A DNA stretch of 64,000 bases from Prostheceraeus crozeri (lineage: Eukaryota; Platyhelminthes; Polycladida; Euryleptidae). This document shows positions 35,201-46,214 of this stretch, piece after piece. Under the pieces are notes generated by a model. It worked only from the letters and a program-made list of their open reading frames with translations, made no database searches and was not told the origin of the DNA. Position 1 is the first letter of the stretch. The number at the start of each line of letters is the position of its first letter. Location of the stretch: assembly GCA_907163375.1 (NCBI GenBank), contig CAJQUW010010476.1, positions 1 to 64,000 of the forward strand, given 5' to 3'. Both the position numbers and the translations under genes were made by a program.

Positions 35201-35863
35201 TCAATACCTGAGTCGAAAGGCAAAGCCTTAGACACTAATCACCATATCTCTTGCATCTAGCTCTTGAAATGATTGATTGATCTTTATGAAATGAAATTAG
35301 TTCTTGAGAATAAATCGAAATATAAACACACTTTTGAATAATTCTTTTACTATTCCCAATACTCATTAAAAGTAAATTCTCAGAAAAATACATTGATTTA
35401 GCACATTGGATTTGCTGATACGCACCCGCATTGACAACTCTATCACCGGTGCTTAAAAAAAATTTGTTACTTTTATATGAAAGAAAGACATGTCTGATCT
35501 TTAATCATGCTATTAAAAAAAGATTGTTGAAATTAGTCGATCTGAGATGAATACATGTACGAATTACGAACAGCTTATGTTGAAATGCTGTTAATGTTGT
35601 AACAGAGAAATATGACTATAACACACTATCCATCGCAAAATGTTATGACTGAACTGGAATAATGACAACAATAATAATCTACCTAAAGTTGGGAGGTAGA
35701 ATAATTAAATATTGAGTTGCATCCTCAGTTGAAAATAATTGAAACAGATCTGAATAGCTGCTACTTCATCCAAAATCAGGAATCATCAGCAAGCCTAGTT
35801 CACATCTCTCAAGATCGACACAACTCCCTATTTAAGGTTGCAGCCATGCCTGGGTAAATTTGG
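32271..35863. other. Interior of the 6.5-kb element, no gene
   Basis: AT-rich with an (ATGC)n stretch near 32298, TATA-rich microsatellite at 34731-34790, and a perfect 10-bp stem, GGGGGGATGC with its complement across a 6-base loop, at 34276-34301. No coding signal was recognised; small open frames at 33672-34016 and 34646-34852 carry no motif. Confidence 0.45.
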
Positions 35864-36237
35864 GATTTGCAATTAGCAAGTTAGTGAAATTTCGATTCAT
35901 TAAATATCACTTTAAACACACTGCTGGCAAATCGCCTAAGTAAGTGCGCCTGCAATAATTAATAATAACTTCTTTTTGCATACACAATGTAAATAGAATA
36001 ATTAAATAGTCCTATTTGATTTTTAATATTGAAAACAATGTTTTCTTATTCCATTTACATTGTGTTTTCAAAAAGCAGTTTTTATATTAAATTTTTATTT
36101 TTTTAAATATTAAATTTTATATTATCATATTAATTATTGCAGGTGCAGTAACTTAGGCAATTTGCCAGCATCAGTGTGTTTGAAGTGATATTTTATGAAT
36201 GCCCGTCGAAATTTCACTAACTTGCTATTTGGAAATC
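35864..36237. repeat. Fold-back MITE with CAAGTTAGTGAAATTTCG arms
   Basis: Left arm 35864-35965 and right arm 36135-36237 are inverted copies (shared words: AGCAAGTTAGTGAAATTTCG, ACACACTG.TGGCAAAT.GCCTAA, GCACCTGCAATAATTAAT complement), and the inner AT-rich parts also pair (ATACACAATGTAAATAGAATAA near 35982 against its complement near 36045). Nearly the whole 374 bp is one hairpin. Non-coding. Confidence 0.88.
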
Positions 36238-37360
36238 TTAGAATCTTTAGAATCTTTAGAATTAACAGTGGAGTCAACCTGATAGAATACATATCAAAGG
36301 TTTTGAAAGTGAAATTAAATAACGAGTTTCTAAATGATAGCTAAAAGACCAAAAATAATTGGACTATAATTCTTTCAGATAGTAGTGTATAAATTGTTAG
36401 AACACCGAGGACTTGATAACTTACTTCATGGCTTAAAACACCGATTCGAGGATTTCACCAAACGTGGATTTCTCAGAAGACGCAGCAGACTCGTTGAAAG
36501 AACCCGATCAACCCTAACTGAAATTTAAAAACATAATCAAAATTGTTTACTTAAAAACTTTGCGTATAGCATTGAATGATATTTGCACAACTGTTTGAAG
36601 TAACTGCTAGACCCCTAGATAACTTACGATGATATGCTTGGGCCAGTAAGAAAGCTATGAAACAAGCGCAATCAAACGATATACCCGGAATCTAAAATAA
36701 GAAAAATTCTGTTATAGTTTCGGTGTAACTAACTGCTGCATCATTTAAGTGATTACAGCGTATCTTCAAGACTTATAGCATAAATGTATGCAGAAAGGTC
36801 TAGAAAGGTCTCAGAAAGGTCTACAGTTTTTGATTAATATCCTGAATAATCAAATCTAATTAAAATATTCAAATTTACAAAAATTTTTGTGCTGTGATAG
36901 CACACATCGCATAGCACTTGAACGTATTGTTGAACTGTCTACTTTACACATACGACAATAGAACGAGGAATAGATACGACTGTCTATATAAATCTTATAA
37001 TACAGTAGTTCTAATTCCTACCTCAAAAATCTAAATAATTGCATAATTCAATAAAACAGTGCGCGAATGAATTGCTGTAACAATAAGGACTTGATGATTT
37101 GACTGATGGACTATACAAATAATAAATTCGTTTCAATTGAACTTACTCCATTGGTGTGATGTTTGAGACAAACCGGATAAGATGATTAATTCAACTGACA
37201 CGACTGAGACACGACCAAAGGATGTGATTAACAATGACTGTTGCACATGACAAAAGCATCTGAAATTATACTGAACATGCAAATGTTGCAATATCATTGG
37301 ACAAAGTCAGATTACGGAGTCAAAACTGTCGCTGCGCGTTTGCTTTTTTTGGATAGCTTC
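36238..37360. other. Interior of the 6.5-kb element; small tandem words
   Basis: (AGAATCTTT)3 at about 36240-36262 and three AGAAAGGTCT copies at 36793-36826 are the only structure noticed. No gene. Confidence 0.5.
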
Positions 37361-37695
37361 TATGGCACTCATATTTTCCCACTTCCAGTGCAATTGGATC
37401 CAATAGAGTTCGATTGAACGTTAAGGTGTGCTATGGAACTCCCATTGCGTGTCATAGAATACCATAGAGTGCCATTGAATTTGGTTAATCGGGTACAGTC
37501 AACAAGTTCGTCTCGTTCACAGGCTCACATGTCTGTGGTATCGCTTCTCTCTCGACCAGGTTAGTTTTCCCATTTCAGCCAGGAATAAGCGGGTCATTGC
37601 AAAGTACAGTATCGTTGAACGAGCTAATCATTTCGCACATGGGCAGTTTTACTGGATCGGAGAGGGTATGCCTCCGGGGAGCGTAATTTTCATGT

Positions 37696-37707
37696 GATGA
37701 CGTCATC
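37696..37707. promoter_or_regulatory. Palindromic CRE-type site GATGACGTCATC
   Basis: A perfect 12-bp palindrome containing TGACGTCA, the consensus of CREB/ATF factors. It lies 84 bases upstream of the ATG of the candidate first exon at 37791 in a locally GC-richer stretch, which is a plausible proximal promoter position. A full CRE is expected by chance about once per 65 kb, so position is the main support. Confidence 0.45.
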
Positions 37708-37790
37708 CGGAGAATTTTCAATGCTAATCACTCAGACAGTGATCACGCGACCTAATCAACCTTCACGAATTTTTAAATGATTCTGTTCAA

Positions 37791-37966
37791 ATGAGTCAAA
37801 TTGCTCAAATGCTGTCTTTAGTGAATGACGCTAGGAATCTGTGCTCAGGAGAGCTCGATCAAGAGGCAGTGTTGGATTTGAGCGTAGGGAAAGTGCAGAA
37901 GTTCACCTCTAGGCTCTGTCTCCCCTCATCCCCGGTACTGAAAACATGCCTTTATTTACTGAGGAG
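37791..37966 (+). CDS. Candidate first coding exon of a small host gene
   Basis: An ATG at 37791 opens 58 codons plus two bases: MSQIAQMLSLVNDARNLCSG, then ELDQEAVLDLSVGKVQKFTS, then RLCLPSSPVLKTCLYLLR. The frame ends at GAGGAG followed by GTGAGAGT, a good 5' splice donor. Composition is balanced and unlike the repeats around it. A tiny upstream frame (ATG at 37776, five codons) ends in a TGA that overlaps the main ATG, an arrangement that often lowers translation. A CRE-type site lies upstream. I do not recognise the protein. The nearest compatible acceptor is discussed at 39915. If there is no transcript, this is chance. Confidence 0.33.
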
Positions 37967-38540
37967 GTGAGAGTAATTCCAGTAGATAGGCCTTATACTT
38001 CTCTATCATTTTCAGTGAGTTTGGAATTTTCGTGACTTACTATTAAATAAAGGTATAAGTAGTACAATGAGTCATGCATAACGCATAACAGTAGATAAAA
38101 ATGGAAAAAGATGCGTATAGAATATTGAATTCATACGGTATTGGCATTGGTACAATGGCTATTTTTCTACTTTGTTGACAGGGTAGGAAGCACTTGCGGA
38201 AGTACCACACACGGACCCCTTATATCTTTCTTAAACTCCTAGAATTGAAACCATGAATACTACAACAACATGAACTCGCATCTTGCTGACTTGGCAGAGG
38301 TTTTGTGGAATGCCTAAACGAGATTTCCCATGCTTTCATGTTGTCACCGTCTTTTATGACGTAGGCTATTATTTGATATTACTACAGGTGGTAGGCCATA
38401 GTGCTATAAGACAATAATGCTTTCTGAGCATTGTATTGCGATGACATTCAATCATTCAAATTTCAAAAAAAAACATTGTCGAAATGTTCGAAGCATAGCA
38501 AGTCCCTGAAGAAATATTTAAGCAAGCTCGTAATACCATA

Positions 38541-38732
38541 AGGCCTCAGCCACACTGAAAGCAAAGCAAACACGAGCGTCTCGAGCAAACGAATGTCCGC
38601 AAGCTATCAATCGCTCTCGTTTGCTTTGCTCGCAATGTAGCAGTCTGCAACTGCTGTACTGATGACTTTATGTTTGCTGCAAAACGCTTTGCTCGGAAAC
38701 GCTTGGAAAAGCTCGCAGTGTGGCTGACGCCT
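38541..38732. repeat. 192-bp MITE with AGGCCTCAGCCACACTG ends
   Basis: AGGCCTCAGCCACACTG at 38541-38557 and CAGTGTGGCTGACGCCT at 38716-38732 are inverted repeats with one mismatch. The interior is GC-richer and repeats GCAAAGCAAACGAG-type words in both orientations. Non-coding, likely a MITE; the superfamily is uncertain because the target duplication is not clear. Confidence 0.85.
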
Positions 38733-39914
38733 AATAGTGACCAAACATATTAGTGTGTGAAGATATTAGCCGCGAACAGAAGACCTGTCATCATGTAAAT
38801 TGCCGACAGTCGAAAAGTAAAACTTATTATTTAGGATATATTGGCTAATAAAGTTATCATCAATAAAGTCACAAGACGCCTAACAACGTGAACGCGCACG
38901 TTCACGCTTTGTCAAGCGGGGCTGCTGGCAAAAAAAACCTGAGACGCAACTTTCGACGAGACTTATGTACATTTAGTGCTTGTGTGCGTGTCTGATCAGC
39001 GATCACGTACAGTCTTCATGTTTACGGTTAATTCCAGGCAACATATTTGAGATGGATTGAGCTTCGCTCAAGCGAGTGTCTACTGAATTATTTTTCTTCA
39101 GCTAAATCATCAATAGATGTGATGTCACGCATGCATTCGTCGTCAGTCAGAGCTTTGCTGACGTTATTGTTATAATGGAATGCCTGCGTTTCATGTATAG
39201 CGTAATTAAAAGGCTGACTATACTGCTCATTGTGGAAATTAACACAAGCCTTACAGATAAATTTTTACAGCAGACATTTGTTCATGTAATGATCTGTTTC
39301 GGTAGTAATGCATACATAGTACAATATTGCCGTGTTGCTTATCCGTAGATCTAAATAAAGTTAGGACAATGACATAGTTCATTATTCAGAGATTCTAAAA
39401 TAAAGTGATGGGTAATTCCGGAATTCGCATTAGCGAAATCTTGCGACTACTTCTATCTATTGTTCACGCACTTTGCTTCTACATTGAAACGCGCCGTTAG
39501 TTTAGAATATATGTTCCTGGAATTTTTTGCCGTGGTGAAGTTGGTATCAGAACTGCATCTTTTTTTGGACATGGTCTGCTGTGTTCTTAATGCAATTACT
39601 CGTACTTTTGACGTAACTCGATGTGTAGCTACTTTTTCGCATATTTTCGAACCTGAATGGAATGGTTTCCCGTAGCAACTGTAGTTAATTCCGTTCTGAA
39701 ATTTATGTCATTGAAATTTAGAATTCCACTGTCTAATATTTCAACAGTGAATTGAATGTCAGGGGACTGAAATGTAATCTCATAGGACATTCCTTGATTT
39801 ATGTATCAACTGGAGTATGTGCTGTTCAATGTAAATGGAAAAGCGAACTTTTATTTCTTGATTATCCTAAAATCTTAATCAAACATATTCTTGGACTTTT
39901 TTCTTATCTTTCAG
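38733..39914. other. Possible intron or intergenic sequence
   Basis: No domain-bearing frame. Open frames at 39460-39675 and 39752-39967 look accidental. If the two-exon gene proposed around here is real, this is its intron. Confidence 0.35.
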
Positions 39915-40068
39915 ATGGACATGGTGTGAGAGGGAAATCAGTGCTCAATTTCAGAAAAGCAGTCTAATGGAGATTTTCAGAATTAAAATAATTTTTCAAT
40001 TAGATGCACGCCATGTGAGTCTTTGGCGTCAATGCACTAAACTTGGGATTTGCACGGTGCTGAAGTAG
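39915..40068 (+). CDS. Candidate last coding exon of the same small gene
   Basis: A strong acceptor (TTTTTTCTTATCTTTCAG, ending 39914) precedes a stretch that stays open for 51 codons to TAG at 40066-40068 in the phase needed by the exon ending at 37966: WTWCEREISAQFQKSSLMEI, then FRIKIIFQLDARHVSLWRQC, then TKLGICTVLK. Together the two exons would give ~110 residues of unknown function. A downstream AATAAA at 40830 and a TGTAAATA word near 40677 look like a 3' untranslated region. An open stretch of this length has a fair chance of being random in any one phase, so this is a hypothesis. Confidence 0.25.
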
Positions 40069-40829
40069 TCAGAGTTTAGCTGGAGAATTGTGACACTTTC
40101 GGTCCGGATGTCCTTCCGATTGACTTCCAACGGTGTCCTTCCTATTCTCTCGACCGCACGGCCAAACGAATAACCATACCGCTGTGGCAGAGAGACCATG
40201 ATTTATACTCGCCATATTGCCGATAACTGATCACATCGCCATGATAGATCACATTGATGCAAATTCGTTCATCACTGTTTAAATGATGCTAAAAGCTTTT
40301 TGATACTTCTTAGCGCGCTTGTCTTCTTTGTGCAGTTCATTGTTGTGTTTTCTATTGATTGACTTGTGTGGTTTCTAAAATTATAATCATGAAACGTTGG
40401 ATGTCAGACTCTGTATATGGTTGTGAAAGGAATATGATATGATTTCTGAGCATTACAAAGGTGGGCGTACCTATTAATTATCTTCATTACAGTGCAAAAA
40501 ACTCAGAATTTCTGTTAATAATGAGCTGTTGTACGACTGTGCCTACTCCAAGTGTTCAAATTTGTATACAGTTATTTGCTTTGCAACTACATGTCAACAG
40601 GTTTTACAACTGAATGCGGATGACAATCGTTGTCAAAAGCTGCACAAGTAAGATTTCTCATTGATTTGTTGAATCTTGTAAATATATGTCATTCATGTAC
40701 TGTTGTAAATTGCTTTTTGTGTTTACTTAAGTGAGCTTCATGTTTTTATATTCTCGGTATAAATATTTTTTAATTTGTGCATGTAACACGTATTACTGCG
40801 TTTGTGATGTGATTTTGGCCATTTGATCA

Positions 40830-40835
40830 AATAAA
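40830..40835 (+). terminator. Possible poly(A) signal AATAAA
   Basis: Canonical hexamer followed within 40 bases by T/GT-rich sequence, about 760 bases after the candidate stop at 40068. It supports, but does not prove, a plus-strand transcript. Confidence 0.3.
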
Positions 40836-42233
40836 TTGTTAAGTTAATCTATTGTGAAGTTTTATGTTAAAAAGGATGTCTGGCGATGTAATGCACAGAT
40901 TTTTCACGCAGCACCGTTACCAAAAGCGAATTAACATTCTGACAATTTTTCTAAAACGTTGAATGAAGTTGAAAGTCACTTTATTATCAATTGTGTATTA
41001 TCATGTACTGCACATCATTTGTTAAATCCGTCTCCAAACGACATCGTAGTAAAAAAAATTAAGAGGGCTTCTTCTGAGGGAAGCAATTCTAGAAAAAGGA
41101 GCGCAAATTTTTTTATCGCGGGAAAATATACGGTGTATCAATACTACTGCTCAATTTTAATTTATGAGTAGTGTGTGGTTGAAGTAATTTTGTATTAGAG
41201 CGTGTAGGCATGCATGTGGGATGTAGCTTGTAAGATCGGGAACCTTGTACATATGGTATACATATGCAAAATGCATATGGGACCCATTTATCTTTTTCCA
41301 GTGGGCTCTCGTGAAATAGGTTTTGATTTTATATCACAGAATCAGGTAGTCGCTTGAATAGCAATGGCGACTGCAATAATGAATATGCTAATAATATAGT
41401 TTAAATAAGTTTGCTTCCTCACTAGCTTGTGGTACAAGCCACCACTGGTATGCGCGTATAACAGCTTCTTGTCAACAAAGGATTAACAACAGAATATCTC
41501 AAAAATACTACAAGAACCTGAATAAGGACGGTCTTAGACGTATAGTTGTACATGCAATTGTTCGCCCATATGTGGATACATGACATCACACACTGAAATT
41601 ACACACGTTTAATTTATTCCTAATTTAAACCGATAACGGTGCATCGGACAAAGTATGGATAAAAATGTGATATTGCAAATCGGTGATAAAATTGAATTTC
41701 TGATCATCTATCAAGTCATTTCTTTGCGTTCTAGCGCTTGTGTTTTTTGATTTAAAATTTCTGATATTCTACTTTTCATCATCTTTTTATTGACAGAAAC
41801 GTAATTAAAACGATGTCACTCAAATGGATACAAAATGCCCACAGCAATAAATGTCTTATTGCAATAAATTATCTCTGAATAGTGAATACCGATTATTATG
41901 TCGATCAAGAAGTCTCAAAGCCAATGGAAGAATAATCGCTTCTTTATGACCACGCATACCTGAATTTCCCACCAATAAACAAGGGAACCGTCAATTTGAT
42001 AAGGTGCGAGCAATTTGTAGCTATGTAACAACTTCTTCAGAAAGCGGTTTCAAAGTCATCTTTGACACCTTATCAGTAGAATGAGATACTGAGAATGTCA
42101 GATATTAGGAAAAACATGAGCGCTCGCGGTGAGGCGCATAAAGGAGTTGAGAAAACAATGAAGAGAAACAAGTTGAACATGTGTCATTTGCATTCGAACA
42201 TGGTTTTAGGTGATACGATGAGTGATTTTATCA
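40836..42233. other. Intergenic, no gene
   Basis: AT-rich with a CATATG-rich patch near 41250-41280. No domain-bearing frame. Confidence 0.45.
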
Positions 42234-42312
42234 ATGGTAAGTTAACTTACCATCCCGCTCTCAGGAGAATGTTGATCATGGTAAGTTAACTTACCATCCG
42301 CACCTGAGGGAA
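42234..42312. repeat. Twin perfect 20-bp palindromes in a 44-bp tandem unit
   Basis: ATGGTAAGTTAACTTACCAT occurs at 42234-42253 and 42278-42297. Each copy is its own reverse complement, and each is followed by a similar spacer (CCCGCTCTCAGGAGAATG and CCGCACCTGAGGGAATG). The unit spacing is 44 bp. It could bind a dimeric protein twice on the same helical face or be the relic of a small palindromic element. Confidence 0.9.
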
Positions 42313-45195
42313 TGAGACAAAATTTGCCTCAGCAGCGAAAGGCTTAAATGCTGTAAGTTGACAAAATAAATCTTGAAACATTTAGAAGCTTACCCTCTTT
42401 CTGCAGTTTGATCCAAGATATGAATTTTTAATTCTGATGCACAAATTGAACTTGATGGCTTCATTGAGTGGAAGAACTCACTGACTACATGCGAATGTTC
42501 ATTTTCGAATTGTGCTCAATGTTGTACATGAAAACTAAGTAAGATGATGAAAAAACGTAGACGATCACAAAACTGACGATGAATAAATAAAGGTGTGTAA
42601 GTAGAATATCCTCTTGATGCGCTGACTTTTGTAATACTAAGCAGTTAATGTAAACGCAGGTTCGATAGTCCACGAGAACTAAGGGCGCATAAGCCACTGC
42701 GCCTTGCGCAGCTTTCTGTCCCACGTGATGGGCGGACAATAATTATTAAGCAGGGACGCTGAGTCACAGATATCAACAGTTCCCAGCGAGAGAAAATTAT
42801 CGACCGCTCATGGCTCGCGAATGCGGCCTCGACCAGGCTGCCAACAATGTGACCGAACTTCCTCAGCTGCGTGCGCGTGGCGAATTGCCTTAATATAAGT
42901 GACGGAAAGTAATAGAAGCGAGATACGATTACGCAGACTGAGCGAGATGCTTATGCAATTGTTTGGTTCAGTTACATACTGATTTAATATCATAAGTTTT
43001 GCAAATTACTAGCTATTTAGCGAACACACGAGCAAACTGATCAGAGTCGACTTCCTGATGGGCACGGTGTGGAACTTAGAAATTTCAATAAATGTTTCAA
43101 TTTGAGAAGCAAAATGTGTGCCGATAGAATTGCTTGGGCTCCCTTAATATTGAAAATATATGTCACGTGTAGGCATAATATTGTTGACCTGCTCGTCAGC
43201 ATTGACTGATGTTGTTGCTATTGTAGCTACAGTGTACATGTAGTGAATGTGAAAGATGATGAAAAATGAGTAGAAGAAGAAGAAGAAAAGGGGAACGAGT
43301 GAGTGAGTGAGAAAGAGAGAGAGAGAGGGAGAAGTGATGAAGTTACCTGAATATCTTTTTTATACACATCATTTCATCAAATATAAAAGGCATGTATAAA
43401 ATACTCCAAATAATTGTAGACATGCATATTTCATATGTCGTATTGTCCCTACATGTTTCATATGTCGATATTCATGGATCATCGATGTTTTATCCATGAG
43501 CGATTCTTTGAGTAATTCAAATGCATTTGTTGCTTCTTACAGCATCATTGTTATTAGTAAAGTCAGTATCTAACTCAAATGGACAATTCTTCTCTACAGG
43601 AAACGCTCTCTTAATTATGTATTTTATCCACGTACATGGATCATCGATGTTTTTACCATGTACAATTCCAAAATACTATTCAGAGTAATTTTGTTATACA
43701 TTTCCCACTCTTTACAATGCTATATATTATTAATATAGTTATATCTACACCAAAAAATACCAATTTGCTTAATAAGTAATGAAATTTCTTGATAGGATTT
43801 ATCCGTGATACGTGCATCATGCATGTTTTATCCAAAAACGGGCATCTAGGGTACAGACCGTTTCAAAAAGAATAGCACAAAAAATTACCCTGTCTTCAAA
43901 TGCAATTTCTGTGTTGAAGTCTTGCTTCAATTTCAATAAACGATATACCATATGAAACCTTATGTTCCATGGAATATTTTGACACATTTTTTGCTTTCGT
44001 AACTGGTCAGTTGTGGTCAGTAGGCCTTCTGAAAGAAAATTGAGCGAAATTTTTGATGCAGGATTTTAACATGAAGACGACAGAATTTTTGATGAAAACT
44101 GGTGACAGTGTGAACTATCACTCAGCTTTATCATGACGAAAAGATTTTAAGATTCGTTTGAGGTACAAGCAGATACGACACTGATCATTTTTGCCAAAAA
44201 AAATCTGCGCAAAAAGTGAGACATGATTTTTTCATTGATGACAGCACGGCTCCACGGAACTAACATTCAGAAGAAAAAAATGCGACCCCTTAAGTGAATA
44301 TATATTCTAGAAGTACTTTACATGTGTAACACGGCTGTATGTGTCACTGAAATCATAACCTAGCTTTTCCATAGATATATCGATTTTGAAAAATGTACTA
44401 CTTACTACTATTATTAAAAAGTAGTCAATCATAATTTTCTTTGATATTATGAAATACTGACATTTATTAGTTGATTATTGAGCTAATAATGCAAAAAGCA
44501 TGCTAAAAGTAGAGAAACAATACAATTGTGCATCAATTCATGGACAATTTCTGAAAAAATATACTAATCATTTCTATAGATAAGATTATGAAGTAGGCTA
44601 TTGATTCTCTATTTCGTGACTGCTGAAGGTTAGCGTAACGCGTACAGACGCGCGTAAGACTATGAACTAAGCTTTATAAATACATATTTGTAAAAGTATA
44701 ATCGTCACAGGGTCGATGTTAGATACTGGAAACATTTAGGCCTACTATGTCATTGAGAAAATGATGGCTTTACATTTAACTTATCTTGTAAAAATTAGTA
44801 TGTAGTAAAAGTTGATAGGCCAATCAGTCAAGAGTCGTTGAGATAGACTTTATCAGTTTGATATTATACATGTATGATGAAGTAGCCTAAAACTGATTTA
44901 ATCAAAAAACTCTGCAACGTATACATGTAGATTTAGTCTACATACAAAATGAAACATTGCAATGTATCTTTGATATCTACGGTAGTACACTTGTCGAAAA
45001 TCAAAGTAACAACAGCATATTACCATGTTCATCACTGAAAATGTTGTACAGTAGATGTCTACTGATTATTTAGTGACGTTTGAATTGATTTGAATTTCAT
45101 AGCTCTATGATGTTTTTCACAACGAAAGAATTTGAATTTGTCAATTGATTTAAGAAGTTGCAATCATTTATTTTTGAAATCTTGTCATCAACATC
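42313..45195. other. Intergenic; microsatellite and repeat C copy inside
   Basis: Contains a GA-rich microsatellite (43264-43335: AGAAG units, then GAGTGAGTGA, then GAGAGA), two GGATCATCGATGTTTTA(C)CCATG words near 43475 and 43640, and the inverted repeat C end at 43816-43853. Open frames 42485-42739 (-) and 42808-42993 (-) have no recognisable domain. No gene called. Confidence 0.5.
43816..43853 (-). repeat. Repeat C terminus, inverted copy
   Basis: Complement of 18301-18338, ending at the same base (…CTAGGGTA). The preceding 350 bases repeat GGAT(A/C)A…CATG words, so the element body probably extends leftward to about 43470. Confidence 0.65.
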
Positions 45196-46081
45196 ATGGT
45201 TGCAGCAGCAGGACATAATGTGCGGGCATTGAATCATTCCGAAAATCGAAGGAAAGTCTGTATTGTGTGCATGGACAAGGGCAACTACAATATCACACAG
45301 ATAGTTGTTGATCGAATACGAGCATATTTCATTGAAAATTACGGCCCAAACGACGACTGTTGTCCATCTGCAATTTGTGCGAAGTGCCGATCAGATCTAC
45401 TCAACATTTCGACGGCGGCAAAATCTATCGACATCTTACCAGAGGTATTCGACTTCAGCTTGATTCAACCACATAGTCGTGTCCTACGACCCATTCCTCA
45501 TCCAATTTGTGATTGTCGTATTTGTGAAACGGCTAGAGCCAAAGCTAAAACTGTAAATGTTCGTCACAAAGGCCGTCCCCGATCTTCGCTAAATGACACT
45601 CGTGATTTTCCGCGGTTTGAGAAATCTGTTGTCAAACTCTGTACTGCATGTAAAGGAATTATACGCCGTGGAATCTCTCATAAGTGCAATGTATCCACTT
45701 TACGCTCGAACATGATTGAATTGTGCAATTCTACTGATAGTCGCACCAAGGAAGTCATTGCTAGTAAAATGCGTCCAAATGAACACACGAAATATCTTTT
45801 TGAATACTCATGGGTCTAATGATTTACCAATATCTTTATTGGAGAAGTGTGATTTACCGAGTTTTTCTTCCTCTGACATTAATTCTCTACAACTTCAGCT
45901 TGGGGCCTCGAACAACACCATAGTGAGAAAAGTAATGCCATTCATTCGAAAAGTCTTGAAGAAAAAGTCATCTGTCGAGGCAAACACTATTGTCCATTTG
46001 CAAGCAAGAGACCGGAAACTCAGTGACTATTTCTCTTTCTCATACTTGCAGTTTGAGGATGGTTCTCAGAATCAATCATAG
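45196..46081 (+). CDS. RAG1 N-terminus-like zinc protein, frameshifted near its middle
   Basis: ATG at 45196 opens 207 codons. Zinc-ligand pairs lie at C22-x2-C25 (RKVCIVC), C61-x2-C64 (AICAKC), C105-D-C107-x2-C110 (ICDCRICETARAK) and C149-x2-C152 with H162-x-C164 (LCTACKGIIRRGISHKC); a GRPR AT-hook-like core sits at 126-129. The spacing and the C-x2-C-x2-AR-x-K wording parallel the N-terminal zinc region of RAG1 (CRIC...FCHNC...SCDICNTARR...), which is also known from invertebrate RAG1-N-like genes, some in mobile elements such as N-RAG-TP of Aplysia. The first frame stops at 45819, but a neighbouring frame stays open to 46081 (NDLPISLLEKCDL...RDRKLSDYF) and looks like the natural continuation, so one frameshift near 45800 is likely. 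There is no RAG1 catalytic core nearby. Confidence 0.65.
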
Positions 46082-46214
46082 AAACCTGTATTATCAGTTT
46101 GAAATTCAAATGTTATACCAAGTCTGTAAACTGCTTTATGCGTTTAGGTGATCTCAAGCGCGCCCACTAGCGAAATACAAGACGACATAGCATACATAAC
46201 TTAAGTCAGTATCG

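Larger units (their letters stand above)
30988..37493. mobile_element. Second large TA-flanked TIR element (6.5 kb), no transposase
   Basis: Ends: TA-CCCGATTAACCAAA...CTATGGCACTC (30986-31016) and GAGTGCCATTGAATTTGGTTAATCGGG-TA (37467-37495), an inverted repeat of about 28 bp with few differences and TA on both sides. Both ends continue with repeated CTATGGAAC, CTATGGCACT and CCCATAGAA(T) words (31075-31250; 37368-37465). No transposase-like frame is present. Two palindromic MITEs are nested at 31.9 and 35.9 kb. The pair could also be two related solo ends 6.5 kb apart, but opposite orientation and matching subterminal words favour one element. Confidence 0.6.
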
